Source: PALSA-243 sp963743705 (GTDB taxonomy: Bacteria > Acidobacteriota > Terriglobia > Bryobacterales > Bryobacteraceae). From it: a stretch of DNA of 64,000 bases. The notes below the pieces were generated by a model. The model ran no database searches, was not told where the DNA came from, and worked only from the letters and a program-made list of their open reading frames with translations. The stretch covers positions 1-64,000 of the forward strand of contig CAVUQS010000011.1 in NCBI GenBank assembly GCA_963743705.1, written 5' to 3'. The position numbers were made by a program, and so were the translations under genes. This document shows positions 52,101 to 61,068 of this stretch, piece by piece. Each line of letters starts with the position of its first letter. The stretch's first letter is position 1.

Positions 52101-53036
52101 CGGAGGAAGAATGGTGCGGCTGAATGTCGCCGAGCTCGGCAACCGGTAAATCTCATAGTTCACGAAGAAGAATAGTTTGTCTTTCCTGATGGGACCGCCG
52201 ACGTGGAAGCCGCCCTGATTGAGCTTGATGAGATCGCGCGGCAGCCCGTTGATGTTGTTGAAGTAGTAGTTGGAATTGAAGAACGTATTCCGATGCTGCC
52301 AAAAAACGCCTCCGTGAAACTGATTGGTGCCGCCTTTGGTGACGAATTTGAGTTGCGCGCCGCCCTGCGCGGTGGAATCTACGCCTGCCGCCGAAGTGCT
52401 CAACGTAACTTCCTCCAGCGAGTCTATCGAGGGCATGATGTAACTGAAGAATCCGTCGCTCGATTTCAGCCAATTGTCGTTGGTATTCATGCCATCGATC
52501 GTCACGTTGATCGATTCGCGCGGCAGTCCGTTGATGTAGGAATCACGATAGCCGGAGAGCGTCTGCGTGCCGGGGAGCTGCACGAAGGCCTCCATGCCGT
52601 TGCGCGTCGCCGTCGGCAGTTCATTGATTTGCCGGCCGGTGATGGTGCTGCTGACTTCCGCGCTGGTGGTTTGCAAAATCTCCGCGCCGCCCTGTACCAC
52701 CACGGTTTCCGTGGCCTGCCCGATCTCGAGCTTGATGTTGACCGCGGCATCCACGCCGGCTTCGATCACTACGCCTTCCTTGATTTCCGATTTGAAGCCC
52801 GCTTTGGCGATTCTCACCCGGTATGAGCCCGAGGGCATCGACGGTAATGCGTATTCGCCCCTCTCGTTGCTGGTGGTCTTGACGGTCTGTCCGGTTGCGG
52901 TATTGATTACCATGATCTCGGCCGCGGGCACCGCCGCGCCAACCGGATCGATGACAGTTCCGCTGAGCAGAGCGGTATTGCCTTGCGAGAAGGCTAGCGC
53001 CGAAAAAAGGCACAGCGCTGCCAGGAGCTTTTTCAT
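49194..53036 (-). CDS. TonB-dependent receptor with carboxypeptidase-regulatory domain
   Basis: A 1280-residue outer-membrane receptor. A signal peptide (MKKLLAALCLFSALAFSQ) leads to a carboxypeptidase-regulatory-like domain (~22-105, SGTVIDPVGAAVPAAEI ... GFKSEIKEGVVIEAG). A plug domain follows (~110-250), with QINELPTATRNGMEAFVQLPG, the usual TonB-plug-like segment, then a long beta barrel ending in VARINF with a terminal Phe. Such receptors are expanded in Acidobacteriota and import unknown large substrates such as glycans. GGGGA precedes ATG 53036. It is followed leftward by no partner gene. Confidence 0.9.
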   Translation of the reverse strand: MKKLLAALCLFSALAFSQGNTALLSGTVIDPVGAAVPAAEIMVINTATGQTVKTTSNERGEYALPSMPSGSYRVRIAKAGFKSEIKEGVVIEAGVDAAVNIKLEIGQATETVVVQGGAEILQTTSAEVSSTITGRQINELPTATRNGMEAFVQLPGTQTLSGYRDSYINGLPRESINVTIDGMNTNDNWLKSSDGFFSYIMPSIDSLEEVTLSTSAAGVDSTAQGGAQLKFVTKGGTNQFHGGVFWQHRNTFFNSNYYFNNINGLPRDLIKLNQGGFHVGGPIRKDKLFFFVNYEIYRLPSSATFSRTILPPSGWGGNFTYKESNGTVNTVNLFNLAAAANLNLPAGVRAYKSTIDPIASQTLQQIWNLVQNGNLKTLVASNNDYNRQTFSEQPNSNSQRDFWTGRMDYNITEKHHLTYTMNYDIYTAAPDLLNSVYPVLPGTGTVLGSTINAGQRSRRFEGTLSLRSALGARLTNELRIGASGGTVLFADGATAPALYSEWKGFNPGFGYWSGVTTASTNSRRNAPVKDLSETLSWVKGAHQFSFGGTWQSVSTWQQSIASETVPGISFGMATGDPATTGSGAWLTSTNLPGITSADLSSAGSMYAALTGRVSSISSQVVEDENSHQYGHNPAIDRNRQREFGLFAQDTWRVAPRLTLTLGARLEYQLPFVNVNGTYSYVGLDGVWGISGVGHLFAPGVMTGVNPTFKAINGHNAYSEPPQILPSVGIAYQLPAKEGFLGLFTGHHSGAAVLRAGFSISSTRAGGYNFQSIWGSNKGLYYSTSVDPNNYPQYFGSAGSLYFTDSSFPSQPSPSAPQFPLSPAFTDSLNDFDPNLKMGYVSSWNIGYQRELTHDTVMEVRYVGNHGVHEWRQINLNEVNIYENGFLNEEMIAQNNLAIANGVTVAQLPFIATLKSNNFGNSGLPGQQNLKVLQTALGSACCTDSTTATSLARNNLGGLANTTATTLSRLNNLIAAGYPANFFQVNPAVGNGGSYLMTNWGSSFYDSMQVEVRRRMAKGLLVQGSYTWAKSLTNGAASSSVDFSQPTTLRNLGLDHVPAGFDLRHGIKANWIYELPFGPGRSYLSSAHNVVVRKAIEGWEIAGTTRIQSGQPSRLTSGRTNINGNEGGVVLHNISLQQLQDMVGVYKTTGSNGVGIIYNLPIDIVHNTEAAFNNGGFTLDPNAPYIGPQTTPGQMGYFDYLRGPWQKHLDVSLIKRTRIRESINCEFRAQALNVMNITNFFLGSVSSSSTAFGQITSAYRDTSNAVDPGGRILEFVARINF

Positions 53037-53228
53037 GAATGTATCCCCTTTACGAAACCAACTAACTCGACCAGTTCCCAAACTAAAAGGTCACGTTAAG
53101 CGCTAACGGGGCAGAACGGACTAACGGCAAAGCCCACCCGGCTCGCCGTTCGCAACTCGGATTTGGTTGATCGTAGTCCGAAACAGACAACAGCGCAAGC
53201 GGAAAAACAGTAATCAAACGGCTAACAC

Positions 53229-55064
53229 TTACTGCACGGGGATAAATATTTGATCGTGGAATGCGTTGTTGGTCAAAACCGCAAGAGGATAATTCCCGGC
53301 GCTCGAGATAGTCAGCGGGATGGTGACATTGAGTTGGTAGAGACCGGGAAAGCCCGGCGTGAGGCCGCTGAATCCGACGTTCGCCTGTTGATCGGCCACA
53401 TACACCACAGGCAGTGGTGTCTTGTTGAGAGGATTTCCGGTGCTCGCGACGCCATCCGTCACGCCGGGCGTGACGGCGCCCATACCCGTCAGGAAGACCA
53501 CCACGGTCTCGCCGGGATTCGCCGGACTATTCGCATTTACCACCGATCCATCGGCGTGCTCAATGGCCCCGGAGCCGGCGCCGGATTGATTGAGTGAATA
53601 GATGCCCGGCGCGGACGCCGCCACGGGAACCGTCACCGTGTTCGAAGACGCCGAACCGTTGGTCACCACGATGGTTGCCGTCGCGCCCGCGGTTGCATAC
53701 GGCACCAGGCAGTTGATCTGGTTGGCGCTGACGAAGTAGATCGGCGCCTTGATGCCGCCGATGGTGACGGTGACATTATTTACTGTGGCCGGATACGGCG
53801 GCTTCGCCGTTTGGGTGCTGGCAGCCAGCCCGGTTCCGAACAGCGCGATGAATTCGCCCGGCGAAATCGGATTCCCCGCGGGCGCGAAGCTCGCAGCGCT
53901 CAACACGCCTTGCGGATTCAAGAACACTCCGCTGCCGGACACCGCGGCCATGGGCGCTCCGAAATAAATTTCGAACCCTCCCGGGTCGCTGGGATCGATC
54001 GCCGCGCCTACGAAAGTTCCGCCCACGCCCAAACCCACCTGCGTCAACTCCACCTGCACCAGGCCGCTCGGATTCACGGCATAAGGGTCGGCGGCCGTGA
54101 AATCGGAAGCTCCCGAGCCCACTGCTTTCAGGCGGCGGTATAGCGTCATGGAGCCCGCGCCGTTGGCCTTGAGCGATCCGGCATGGGAAATCCAAGCGGG
54201 CTGGGTGGTGGCCGATTCATAGCGCAGGCCCGAAGTCCACGCGGCGCCGTTCCAACTGGAAAGCTGCGGGCTCGCTACCGCCTTGACGCCGATCAGGAAA
54301 TCGTGGGCGCCCGCCGCCACCGATCCGCCGATGATCACGTTCCCGTCGGCCGAGATGTAGACGTTCTTCGATCCGCTGAGCAGCGCGGACGTGCTTCCGA
54401 ACGTCAAAGTCCCGGCGCCACTGCTTGGCACGCTGTAAGTCGCGCCAGTAACTTGCTGCGTGGTGGGAGATCCGGAACTCAATGCCGGCGTGTGGCCGTA
54501 GACGCTGATCGCGGCCAGCGACCCCGGCCCCGCGCTGTTCAACGTGAAGATAGTATCGATGGCATTGGCAACGTTACCGCCAGGAAACTCGAGCGTCACC
54601 ACCGAATACGGCCCGGTGAGAGCCGCTGCGGTGGAGGGCGCGGGAATGGCCACCAGCAAATCGAAGGTGTTGTCGGTGGTTTCAGTGCCCGAGCCGATTA
54701 ACGCTTCTGGGCTCAGCCTGGCGTTCACCTGATCTCCGGTGCGGATGGGGCTGGTCATCTTGACGAACCCCGCAGGATCCACGGAATAAGTGCCCGAACC
54801 GCTGGTATTCGCAGCCGCCGCGGTTCCCGCCACTTGCTGTCCGGTGAAGGTGTAGTTGCCCGCGCCGTCGAAAACCATGGATCCGAGGGCGCTGCGCGGG
54901 TCGTTCAACGCGCCCGCCGCGCTGGTTCCCATGGAGACATAGCGAAAGAAATAGTTGCCTTTCAGCGACTGATTCCCCAGCGTTTGCGCGGAAAGTAAAC
55001 CTCCCCATGCCCCCAGGAATAACCCGATACAACTAGCCCAAACCCTCCGCGCCGGCCTTTTCAT
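53229..55064 (-). CDS. Secreted protein with TIGR03437-type C-terminal domain
   Basis: A 611-residue exported protein. A signal (MKRPARRVWASCIGLFLG to SAQT) leads to ~350 residues of Gly/Ser/Thr-rich beta repeats (MVFDGAGNYTFTGQQ, SGTYSVDPAGFVKM, and similar) that recur with spacing near 60-120. The last ~240 residues are the Solibacter-type TIGR03437 domain: ISPGEFIALFGTGLA, VTIGGIKAPIYFVSANQINCLVP, ATIVVTNGSASSNTVTVPV, VVVFLTGMGAVTPG, and GFPGLYQLNVTIP. Likely a surface or extracellular protein. Separated from the divergent DUF1549 gene by 136 bases. Confidence 0.85.
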   Translation of the reverse strand: MKRPARRVWASCIGLFLGAWGGLLSAQTLGNQSLKGNYFFRYVSMGTSAAGALNDPRSALGSMVFDGAGNYTFTGQQVAGTAAAANTSGSGTYSVDPAGFVKMTSPIRTGDQVNARLSPEALIGSGTETTDNTFDLLVAIPAPSTAAALTGPYSVVTLEFPGGNVANAIDTIFTLNSAGPGSLAAISVYGHTPALSSGSPTTQQVTGATYSVPSSGAGTLTFGSTSALLSGSKNVYISADGNVIIGGSVAAGAHDFLIGVKAVASPQLSSWNGAAWTSGLRYESATTQPAWISHAGSLKANGAGSMTLYRRLKAVGSGASDFTAADPYAVNPSGLVQVELTQVGLGVGGTFVGAAIDPSDPGGFEIYFGAPMAAVSGSGVFLNPQGVLSAASFAPAGNPISPGEFIALFGTGLAASTQTAKPPYPATVNNVTVTIGGIKAPIYFVSANQINCLVPYATAGATATIVVTNGSASSNTVTVPVAASAPGIYSLNQSGAGSGAIEHADGSVVNANSPANPGETVVVFLTGMGAVTPGVTDGVASTGNPLNKTPLPVVYVADQQANVGFSGLTPGFPGLYQLNVTIPLTISSAGNYPLAVLTNNAFHDQIFIPVQ

Positions 55065-55200
55065 GTTTACTCCAACACCGCTGCGAGGAATATTTCCCTG
55101 CCGGCTACTACCTTTATCAAAAATCTTGGAACTTCTGTGGGAGCGCGGGGTTAAGAATGTCATAATAACGCTAACGCGTTGTTACGGAGGGTGTAAGCGT

Positions 55201-57195
55201 ATGCCTCGTTGGGTGATTCTGGGGGGCCTCGGTGCATTAATCCTGGGCGGTTTTGTTGCTATCCATGCCGCCGGACAGGATCAACCTTCGGTCGCCGATT
55301 CGATTTGCAGCTATTTCGGCGCCGACCACGAAAAAGTCACCACCGCTGCGCTCAAGGGGAAGGGCGTCGTCTTGAGCCATCCTCGCACCGATCAAACGAT
55401 CAACGTGCTGCGAGCCATGTCCTACGTGCCGCCCGGCGGCCCGACCTATGGATACGGCGAATCGCATCAGGCCGGTTCGATCGATTCCTACATCTGGGCC
55501 GACTTTCAAAAGAACAGCATCACCCCGGCGCCGGCCACCACCGATTGGGAATTCGTCCGCCGCGTGACGCTCGATCTCACGGGCCGCATCCCAACGCCGA
55601 CCCAAACATTGAATTTCGTCGGCAGCGCCAGCCCCACCAAGCGCGCCGATTACATCGAGACGTTGCTCGCCTCGCCGCAGTGGGTGGATAAATGGACCAT
55701 GTTCTACGGCGACCTCTTCCAGAATGTGGTCGCGAAGCAGAGCACGGGCGTGAACCGCTTCGCCCAGGGGCGCAACGCGTTCTATCAGTACATCCACGAT
55801 TCGATTGCGGCCGCCAAGCCTTATAACCAGATGGCTTCCGAGCTCATCAGCACCGCTAACGATAATAGCTACACCAACGGCCCCATCAACTGGCTGGTTG
55901 GATATTATGTGCCCAACGGACCCGCGCAGGATACCTTCGACGCCGAAACGGCGGCGGTGGCGGATACATTCCTCGGCGTGACTTACGTCAATTGCCTGCT
56001 GTGCCACAACGGCGCCGGCCACCTGACGCAGATCAATCTCTGGGGCAGCCAGGTCACCCGTTACCAGGCGTGGCAATTGTCGTCGTTCATGTCGCACACG
56101 GCGCCGCCCACCCGAACTGTTGTTACGGCCGGCAACAACAATGTGTATTGGTGGTCGCTGCAAGACAACACCAAGGGCTACACTACCGATTACACGCTGA
56201 ACACCACCAGCGGCAACCGCCCGCCGCGCATTGCCCCCTCGGGCTGCAAGTCGGGCCAGCCCTGTTACTACGTGCCGCCACAGTACATCTTTAGCGGCGA
56301 TACGCCCAAATCGGGCCAGGTATATCGCGCTTCGATGGCGGATGAAGTCACCAACGATTTCCAATTCGCGCGCGCCGCGGTCAATTACGTTTGGGCGCAC
56401 TTCTTCGGAATGGGCATCGTCGATCCGCCGGATACGTTCGATCTGGCGCGTCTCGACCCCAACAATCCGCCGCCTGCCGGATGGACGCTGCAGCCCACCA
56501 ACGCGAACCTGTTGAACGCGCTCGCGACGCACTTCGTGCAGAACGGATACGACATCAAGGCGCTGATGCGCGAGATCGTCAACTCGCAGACTTACCAGCT
56601 TTCCAGCCGCTACAACGGCAACTGGCAGGCGACTTATGAGCCTTACTTCGCGCGCAAGTATGTCCGCCGCCTCTGGTCGGAGGAAGTCTACGACGCGGTG
56701 GCGCAATCGAGCGGCTATCAGCCCGCCTATTCCATGACCGGCTTCACCGATCAGGGATTCGCGCAGCCCACTTACGCCATGCAATTCCCCGATACGACGA
56801 CGGGCATCACTAGCGTGACCGGCGGCCCCAAGAATACGGGTGACCTCAACAACCTGCTCAACTATTTCCTGCGCGGCAATCGCGACGACCAACCGCGCAA
56901 GCAGGATGGATCGATTCTTCAGGCGCTCGGGCTGATGAATAACCCGATCGTCGAGATGCGAACCACCGTGGCCGCCTACGCGGGCAACCCCATCGCGCCG
57001 CTGATTTCGCAAAACGTAAACCTGACGCCGACGAATCTGATCAACACTCTGTATCTGACGATCCTCTCCCGTTATCCCTCGTCCACGGAAATGACGGAGG
57101 CGACCACGGCGCTGGCAACAGGCACGAAAACTCAGGCGATCCAAAACCTGGTCTGGTCGATCTACAACAAAGTGGATTTCGTTTTCAACTACTAA
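55201..57195 (+). CDS. DUF1549/DUF1553 secreted protein with CxxCH
   Basis: A 664-residue exported protein. A hydrophobic leader (WVILGGLGALILGGFVAI) precedes DUF1549 at ~115-330 (FVRRVTLDLTGRIPTPTQTL, RADYIETLLASPQWVDKW). A CLLCHN haem-like motif lies near 263. DUF1553 is at ~380-640 (AVNYVWAHFFGMGIVDPPDTF, LLNALATHFVQNGYDIKALMREIVNSQTYQLSSR). This is the domain order of planctomycetal/acidobacterial DUF1549-DUF1553 proteins. ATG 55201 has GGAGG ten bases upstream. Fifteen bases separate it from the DUF1501 gene, its usual partner. Confidence 0.88.
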   Translation: MPRWVILGGLGALILGGFVAIHAAGQDQPSVADSICSYFGADHEKVTTAALKGKGVVLSHPRTDQTINVLRAMSYVPPGGPTYGYGESHQAGSIDSYIWADFQKNSITPAPATTDWEFVRRVTLDLTGRIPTPTQTLNFVGSASPTKRADYIETLLASPQWVDKWTMFYGDLFQNVVAKQSTGVNRFAQGRNAFYQYIHDSIAAAKPYNQMASELISTANDNSYTNGPINWLVGYYVPNGPAQDTFDAETAAVADTFLGVTYVNCLLCHNGAGHLTQINLWGSQVTRYQAWQLSSFMSHTAPPTRTVVTAGNNNVYWWSLQDNTKGYTTDYTLNTTSGNRPPRIAPSGCKSGQPCYYVPPQYIFSGDTPKSGQVYRASMADEVTNDFQFARAAVNYVWAHFFGMGIVDPPDTFDLARLDPNNPPPAGWTLQPTNANLLNALATHFVQNGYDIKALMREIVNSQTYQLSSRYNGNWQATYEPYFARKYVRRLWSEEVYDAVAQSSGYQPAYSMTGFTDQGFAQPTYAMQFPDTTTGITSVTGGPKNTGDLNNLLNYFLRGNRDDQPRKQDGSILQALGLMNNPIVEMRTTVAAYAGNPIAPLISQNVNLTPTNLINTLYLTILSRYPSSTEMTEATTALATGTKTQAIQNLVWSIYNKVDFVFNY

Positions 57196-57210
57196 GAGAA
57201 GGAGGACGCC

Positions 57211-58629
57211 ATGAACAAACCCATGTCGAAAGAACAGGCCACATTCAATAAGTTCTTCCAGAAATACGGCTGGCCGCACAAATCGTTCTTCAACCGGCCG
57301 CACTGGACCCGGCGCCGCTTCTTCCAGTTGATGGGCGGGGGCGTCACGGCTTCGTACCTGACGCAGCGTTACGCCAAGGCGCAGTCGAATGCGCCCACCA
57401 GCACCCCGGTGCAAACCAAGAACACCGCCACCAATTGCATCTTCATTCTGCTCGCGGGCGCCCCTAGCCACACCGATACCTTCGATCTCAAAGTCCTTCC
57501 CGGCACCACGCCGGCCAGCTTTAATCCGCAAACCGTGAATGGCGTGCTCTGGCCCACCGGCCTGCTGCCGAATCTGGGCAACATGGTTGGGGATTTCGCG
57601 ATCGTGCGCTCGATGCAAGCCCATGCGCTGGTGCACTCGCTGGCGCAGACCTGGACGCAGATCGGCCGCAATCCCGCCGCCGCGCTCGGCAGCATCGCCC
57701 CGAACATCGGCAGCGTGGTCTCTATTGAAAAGGATGCCGATCGCAAGCCCGGGCAGGTCTTTCCTACCTTCCTCGCGCTCAACTCCGATGGCGCCATCGG
57801 CCAGGGTTACTTTCCGGCGATTTACGCGCCGTTCAAAGTGGATCCAACGACGGCCGGAATCTCTTACACCACTAATCCCGAGGGTCAGACCAACTTCAAT
57901 AACCGCTGGAATCTGGTGCACACGTTGGATGGCACGCTACGCACGGCTTCGCCTTACGGCCAGCCGATGGACGATTACGAAGATTTCTATCAGGCCGCGC
58001 AGCAGCTCATGTACAACCCGGTGGTGAACACCGCCTTCGGTTTCAGCAGCGCCGATAGCGTACGTTACGGCAGCTCGTCCACGGGCAACGCTATGTTAGT
58101 CGCGGTGCAGGCGTTGAAAGCCAATCAGGGCGCGCGTTTTGTTCAGATCACGTCCAACGACGGCTGGGACATGCACCAGAATATTTACGCCACAACCGGT
58201 CTTCCGGCCAAAGGCAAGCTGCTCGACACCGCGCTCTCCGCCATGATCGGCGATCTCAAGGCGGCTGGCCTGCTGCAGTCCACGCTGGTAGTCATGGTTG
58301 GCGAATTCGGCCGCACCGTTGGTCCGTTGACCGCGGCCGCGGGACGCGATCACTGGCCGCAGCAGTTCGCGTTCTTCGCGGGCGGCGGCACCAAGGGCGG
58401 AACCATCGTCGGGCAATCCAACGCTACCGGTTCCGATACTTCCGTTTACGGCTGGTCCCAGAATCGTTACGTGTATCCGGAAGACATCGAGGCCACGATT
58501 TACTCCGCGCTCGGCATCAATTGGACCACCACGCGCCACGACGATCCATTGGGCCGCGGCTTCCAATACGTGCCGACTACCGATCCGGTTCAGTATTACC
58601 CGGTCCACGAACTCTGGGGCAGCACGTAA
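57211..58629 (+). CDS. Tat-exported DUF1501 protein
   Basis: A 472-residue protein. The twin-arginine signal WTRRRFFQLMGGGVTASYL lies ~30 residues in. The DUF1501 body resembles an alkaline-phosphatase/sulfatase fold: FILLAGAPSHTDTFDLK, LGNMVGDFAIVRSM, VVMVGEFGRT, AGRDHWPQQFAFFAGGG and GGTIVGQSNATG. GEFGRT-x-GRDHWP is the signature pair. AAGGAGGACGCC before ATG is a strong ribosome site. It probably works with the DUF1549/1553 protein; the reaction is unknown. Confidence 0.9.
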   Translation: MNKPMSKEQATFNKFFQKYGWPHKSFFNRPHWTRRRFFQLMGGGVTASYLTQRYAKAQSNAPTSTPVQTKNTATNCIFILLAGAPSHTDTFDLKVLPGTTPASFNPQTVNGVLWPTGLLPNLGNMVGDFAIVRSMQAHALVHSLAQTWTQIGRNPAAALGSIAPNIGSVVSIEKDADRKPGQVFPTFLALNSDGAIGQGYFPAIYAPFKVDPTTAGISYTTNPEGQTNFNNRWNLVHTLDGTLRTASPYGQPMDDYEDFYQAAQQLMYNPVVNTAFGFSSADSVRYGSSSTGNAMLVAVQALKANQGARFVQITSNDGWDMHQNIYATTGLPAKGKLLDTALSAMIGDLKAAGLLQSTLVVMVGEFGRTVGPLTAAAGRDHWPQQFAFFAGGGTKGGTIVGQSNATGSDTSVYGWSQNRYVYPEDIEATIYSALGINWTTTRHDDPLGRGFQYVPTTDPVQYYPVHELWGST

Positions 58630-58638
58630 GCCGCGCGT

Positions 58639-60015
58639 TTAACGCTTGGCCGGCGTCTGATTGAGCATGCGCATGCGCTGTTGCTCGTGGAGTTGCTTGT
58701 TCAGGGATTCAATCGAGCGCTGCAGCTTGCGGTTCCGCTGAATCTCCTCTTGCAGACTGGCCTTCGTCTTCGTGACTTGTTCCGCTAATTCGTCGCGCTG
58801 CCGCCGTACCGCGGAGTCGTCTTTCGGCGTCTGCTCGGGTAACTTGCCGGAAAAAGCCGTGACCTCGCGAACCTGGCCTCCATCCGGCTGAATGACGCTG
58901 AGCGTAACGTCGACGCGTTCGGTGCGCCGCGCGATCGTGAAAGCGCCCGAGAGAAGATGCGCTTGGTCGAGCGCAATGCGTTCCGGCGAAGGGCCGCCGT
59001 CACCCACGAATAACACGCCGCCGGGCGCCTGCAATACCGCGGGCGAGCGGCTGTTCCATCGAATCTGCAGTTGGCCGTCGGAATCGAGCGTATTCAGGCC
59101 GAGCGCCGGCGGCGCCGTGGGCGCGACGCGGCTCGTCGTCATCAGGCGCGGCATCCACGAATCGCGGGTCATGTAAGCCGCCGCGCCCATCGCGGCTACC
59201 GTGGCCAGCGGAAGAACGATTTTCGGCCAGCGCCGTGCGCGCTTCGGGTCGGGCGCGGGCAACCACTGCCGCGGTTCTGGTTCACGTTCGGGCGGCAGAT
59301 TCCATGCCCCCGGCTGCGTGTCCGGCTCGGGTTTCACGGACCAGGGTTCCGGCTGCGGGCCTGCCGGTGGGTCGGGAGCGCGTACAGGTTCGGGCTGCGC
59401 AGGCGGTGGCGCTTCGACTACAGCTGCTGGTCTTTCCAAAACCGAGGGCGCGTCGATTACCGTTCCCGCGGCGGCCGAGGCTCGCGCCGGCGCGGGCTGT
59501 ACTGCGAGCGGATCGATAGTAATCTCGCGGTAAGAGGCGTTGTTGCGGACCAATCCAGCGGCATCGCGGAAAAAGAAACCGGCGCGCGCCGGAAGAAACG
59601 TGTGAGGCTTGAGCACCAGCGCTACTTGCCAGGGCTCGGGAAAGAACCGGCGATAGAGGTCGAGGTCCGCTTCCGAAAGAAAGATTTCACTGCGCGTATG
59701 CGAATGATACCAGCCCACCGGCCGTATCTCAGGCGTTTCCGACGCCGTGATTAATCCGGCCAGAATCGATTCGTCGCGCGGAGAAAGAGCAAATGACGGT
59801 CCGTAGGCATGCTCGCAATCGAGCGCCAGATGATCGGAAATCGTCAGCCGTCCCTCTTCCCATTTGCCGAGAAGAATACCGCCGATTTCCGCGCCGCCGC
59901 GCGGCAGCGAGAAAAACGCGTCCACCACCGCCAGCCGGATGTCGTCGAGCGTGCGCGTGGAATATTCAATGACGAATGGACACTCGGGCGTTCCCCAAGT
60001 CGAGGTCTCCGTCAT
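58639..60015 (-). CDS. Membrane-anchored JAMM/MPN metalloprotease-like protein
   Basis: A 458-residue protein with an N-terminal MPN domain (~12-165). The JAMM zinc signature is complete: Glu43 in AEIGGILLG, His104 and His106 in WYHSHTRSE, Ser114 and Asp117 in FLSEADLD. A long Pro/Glu/Ala linker (172-260) follows, then a membrane helix (~264-282, KIVLPLATVAAMGAAAYM). The C-terminal part has a beta region (LDSDGQLQIRWNSRSPAVL) and ends in a coiled coil (~395-450). The N-terminus would be in the cytoplasm and the rest outside. JAMM enzymes cut isopeptide or C-terminal tags; no ubiquitin-like gene was identified. Divergent to the 90-residue unknown. Confidence 0.85.
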   Translation of the reverse strand: MTETSTWGTPECPFVIEYSTRTLDDIRLAVVDAFFSLPRGGAEIGGILLGKWEEGRLTISDHLALDCEHAYGPSFALSPRDESILAGLITASETPEIRPVGWYHSHTRSEIFLSEADLDLYRRFFPEPWQVALVLKPHTFLPARAGFFFRDAAGLVRNNASYREITIDPLAVQPAPARASAAAGTVIDAPSVLERPAAVVEAPPPAQPEPVRAPDPPAGPQPEPWSVKPEPDTQPGAWNLPPEREPEPRQWLPAPDPKRARRWPKIVLPLATVAAMGAAAYMTRDSWMPRLMTTSRVAPTAPPALGLNTLDSDGQLQIRWNSRSPAVLQAPGGVLFVGDGGPSPERIALDQAHLLSGAFTIARRTERVDVTLSVIQPDGGQVREVTAFSGKLPEQTPKDDSAVRRQRDELAEQVTKTKASLQEEIQRNRKLQRSIESLNKQLHEQQRMRMLNQTPAKR

Positions 60016-60153
60016 GGATCTAGTGTGCCACAGGCCGCCCTAGCTTTTCTCGGAACTGGGGACGACTGGACGTGTCGCCGCCAGCTTTGTATAGCGCTGT
60101 TTACTAGTCGTAGCCGGAAAGAATTGAAAAACGGGCGTGATACGATTCGTCCT

Positions 60154-60426
60154 ATGGAATACACGGATCGCGGGCTCTGGATCAATGGAGCATCGGAAGT
60201 TGCGGGACAATCCATTCTCGAAAACCTGATGGAATTTCGCGAGAAGCATAGTCTCAAGGACTCCGCTTGGCAGATTCGAGTATATGGGGTTCGTTCGGGA
60301 GGCCTCGACGTGTGGATCGGCAAGACTCCTACTCCCACATATCAGCCATATGCGGTTCCGGATGATAGCGGCGCGGGCCAAAGAATTCGAGACATTCTCG
60401 AGCACCTCCGGCACGGCTCAAACTAG
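60154..60426 (+). CDS. Unrecognised 90-residue protein, divergent to the JAMM gene
   Basis: A 90-residue soluble protein beginning MEYTDRGLWINGASEVAG. It is Gly-rich with a central YGVRSGGLDVWIGKTP and ends HLRHGSN. It has no signal peptide, no Cys and no C-terminal Gly-Gly. Its ATG is 138 bases from the JAMM gene's ATG. I recognised no family. A ubiquitin-like role is not supported by visible features, but gene proximity makes it worth noting. Confidence 0.5.
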   Translation: MEYTDRGLWINGASEVAGQSILENLMEFREKHSLKDSAWQIRVYGVRSGGLDVWIGKTPTPTYQPYAVPDDSGAGQRIRDILEHLRHGSN

Positions 60427-60452
60427 CGTAGAGCCTGTTGTACGAAGCCCAA

Positions 60453-60938
60453 TCACAGCCAACGTCGAACCCTGCTGCAATATCGCTTATACTCGGCGCC
60501 GAAGACTTCGTAAAGCCGTTCTTCTTCGATCGGGATCACGACCTGATTCACGTAGGTGAGGGTGAGAGGCAAGAGGATAACGGGAATGATGTGGTGGAGT
60601 ATGCCAGCCTCTCCCAAATATGCGATAGAAAGGCCGACGTACATCGGATTTCGCGTGAACCGGTAAGGGCCCCATGTCACCAGTGTGGTCGAAGCCTCTC
60701 CCGGAACTCTCGTTGTCCTTGCGCGGTGAAACATCCACCAGCCCCACGCCGCCAGGCCCGCGCCCGCGAGAAAAACGATCCAGCCGGCCGTGGTCACGAA
60801 GCCGTGGTTCGTGAACTCTCCATAGTGAAATATGCTCTCCAAACCCGCGCCGGCCAGGTAGGTCAGAACGAATACCCATGGAACCGGAAGATGGAGCAAG
60901 ACGCGCGACAGCGGACCGGGCTGCTTTGAGCGGGGCAT
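60453..60938 (-). CDS. Isoprenylcysteine-carboxyl-methyltransferase-like membrane protein
   Basis: A 161-residue protein with four hydrophobic helices and the ICMT/PEMT signature WGPYRFTRNPMYVGLSIAYLG, followed by VIPIEEERLYEVFGAEYKRYCSRV. These residues bind SAM and catalyse methyl transfer at the membrane. Substrates of bacterial members are usually unknown. I use ATG 60938, eight bases past GAGAGG, over a GTG three codons upstream. Convergent with the 90-residue gene and monocistronic. Confidence 0.85.
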   Translation of the reverse strand: MPRSKQPGPLSRVLLHLPVPWVFVLTYLAGAGLESIFHYGEFTNHGFVTTAGWIVFLAGAGLAAWGWWMFHRARTTRVPGEASTTLVTWGPYRFTRNPMYVGLSIAYLGEAGILHHIIPVILLPLTLTYVNQVVIPIEEERLYEVFGAEYKRYCSRVRRWL

Positions 60939-61068
60939 TTTGAGCACCTCTCAGCAGATGTTACTAAAGCCGGCCAGAAGATGATGCCGCCGATTTTGTC
61001 CGAGGCCCGAACAAAAGCTTCTTGAACCTGATATTATTGGCGCGAGATTCCTGGAGGAACGATCTTCG

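Noticed and set aside
55237..57921. An 894-residue open frame on the minus strand, antisense to the DUF1549/1553 and DUF1501 genes
   Set aside because: It lies fully inside two well-supported genes with good start sites and known domains, and its composition (Arg/Gly/Ile-rich, no motifs) is typical of an antisense shadow in GC-rich DNA.
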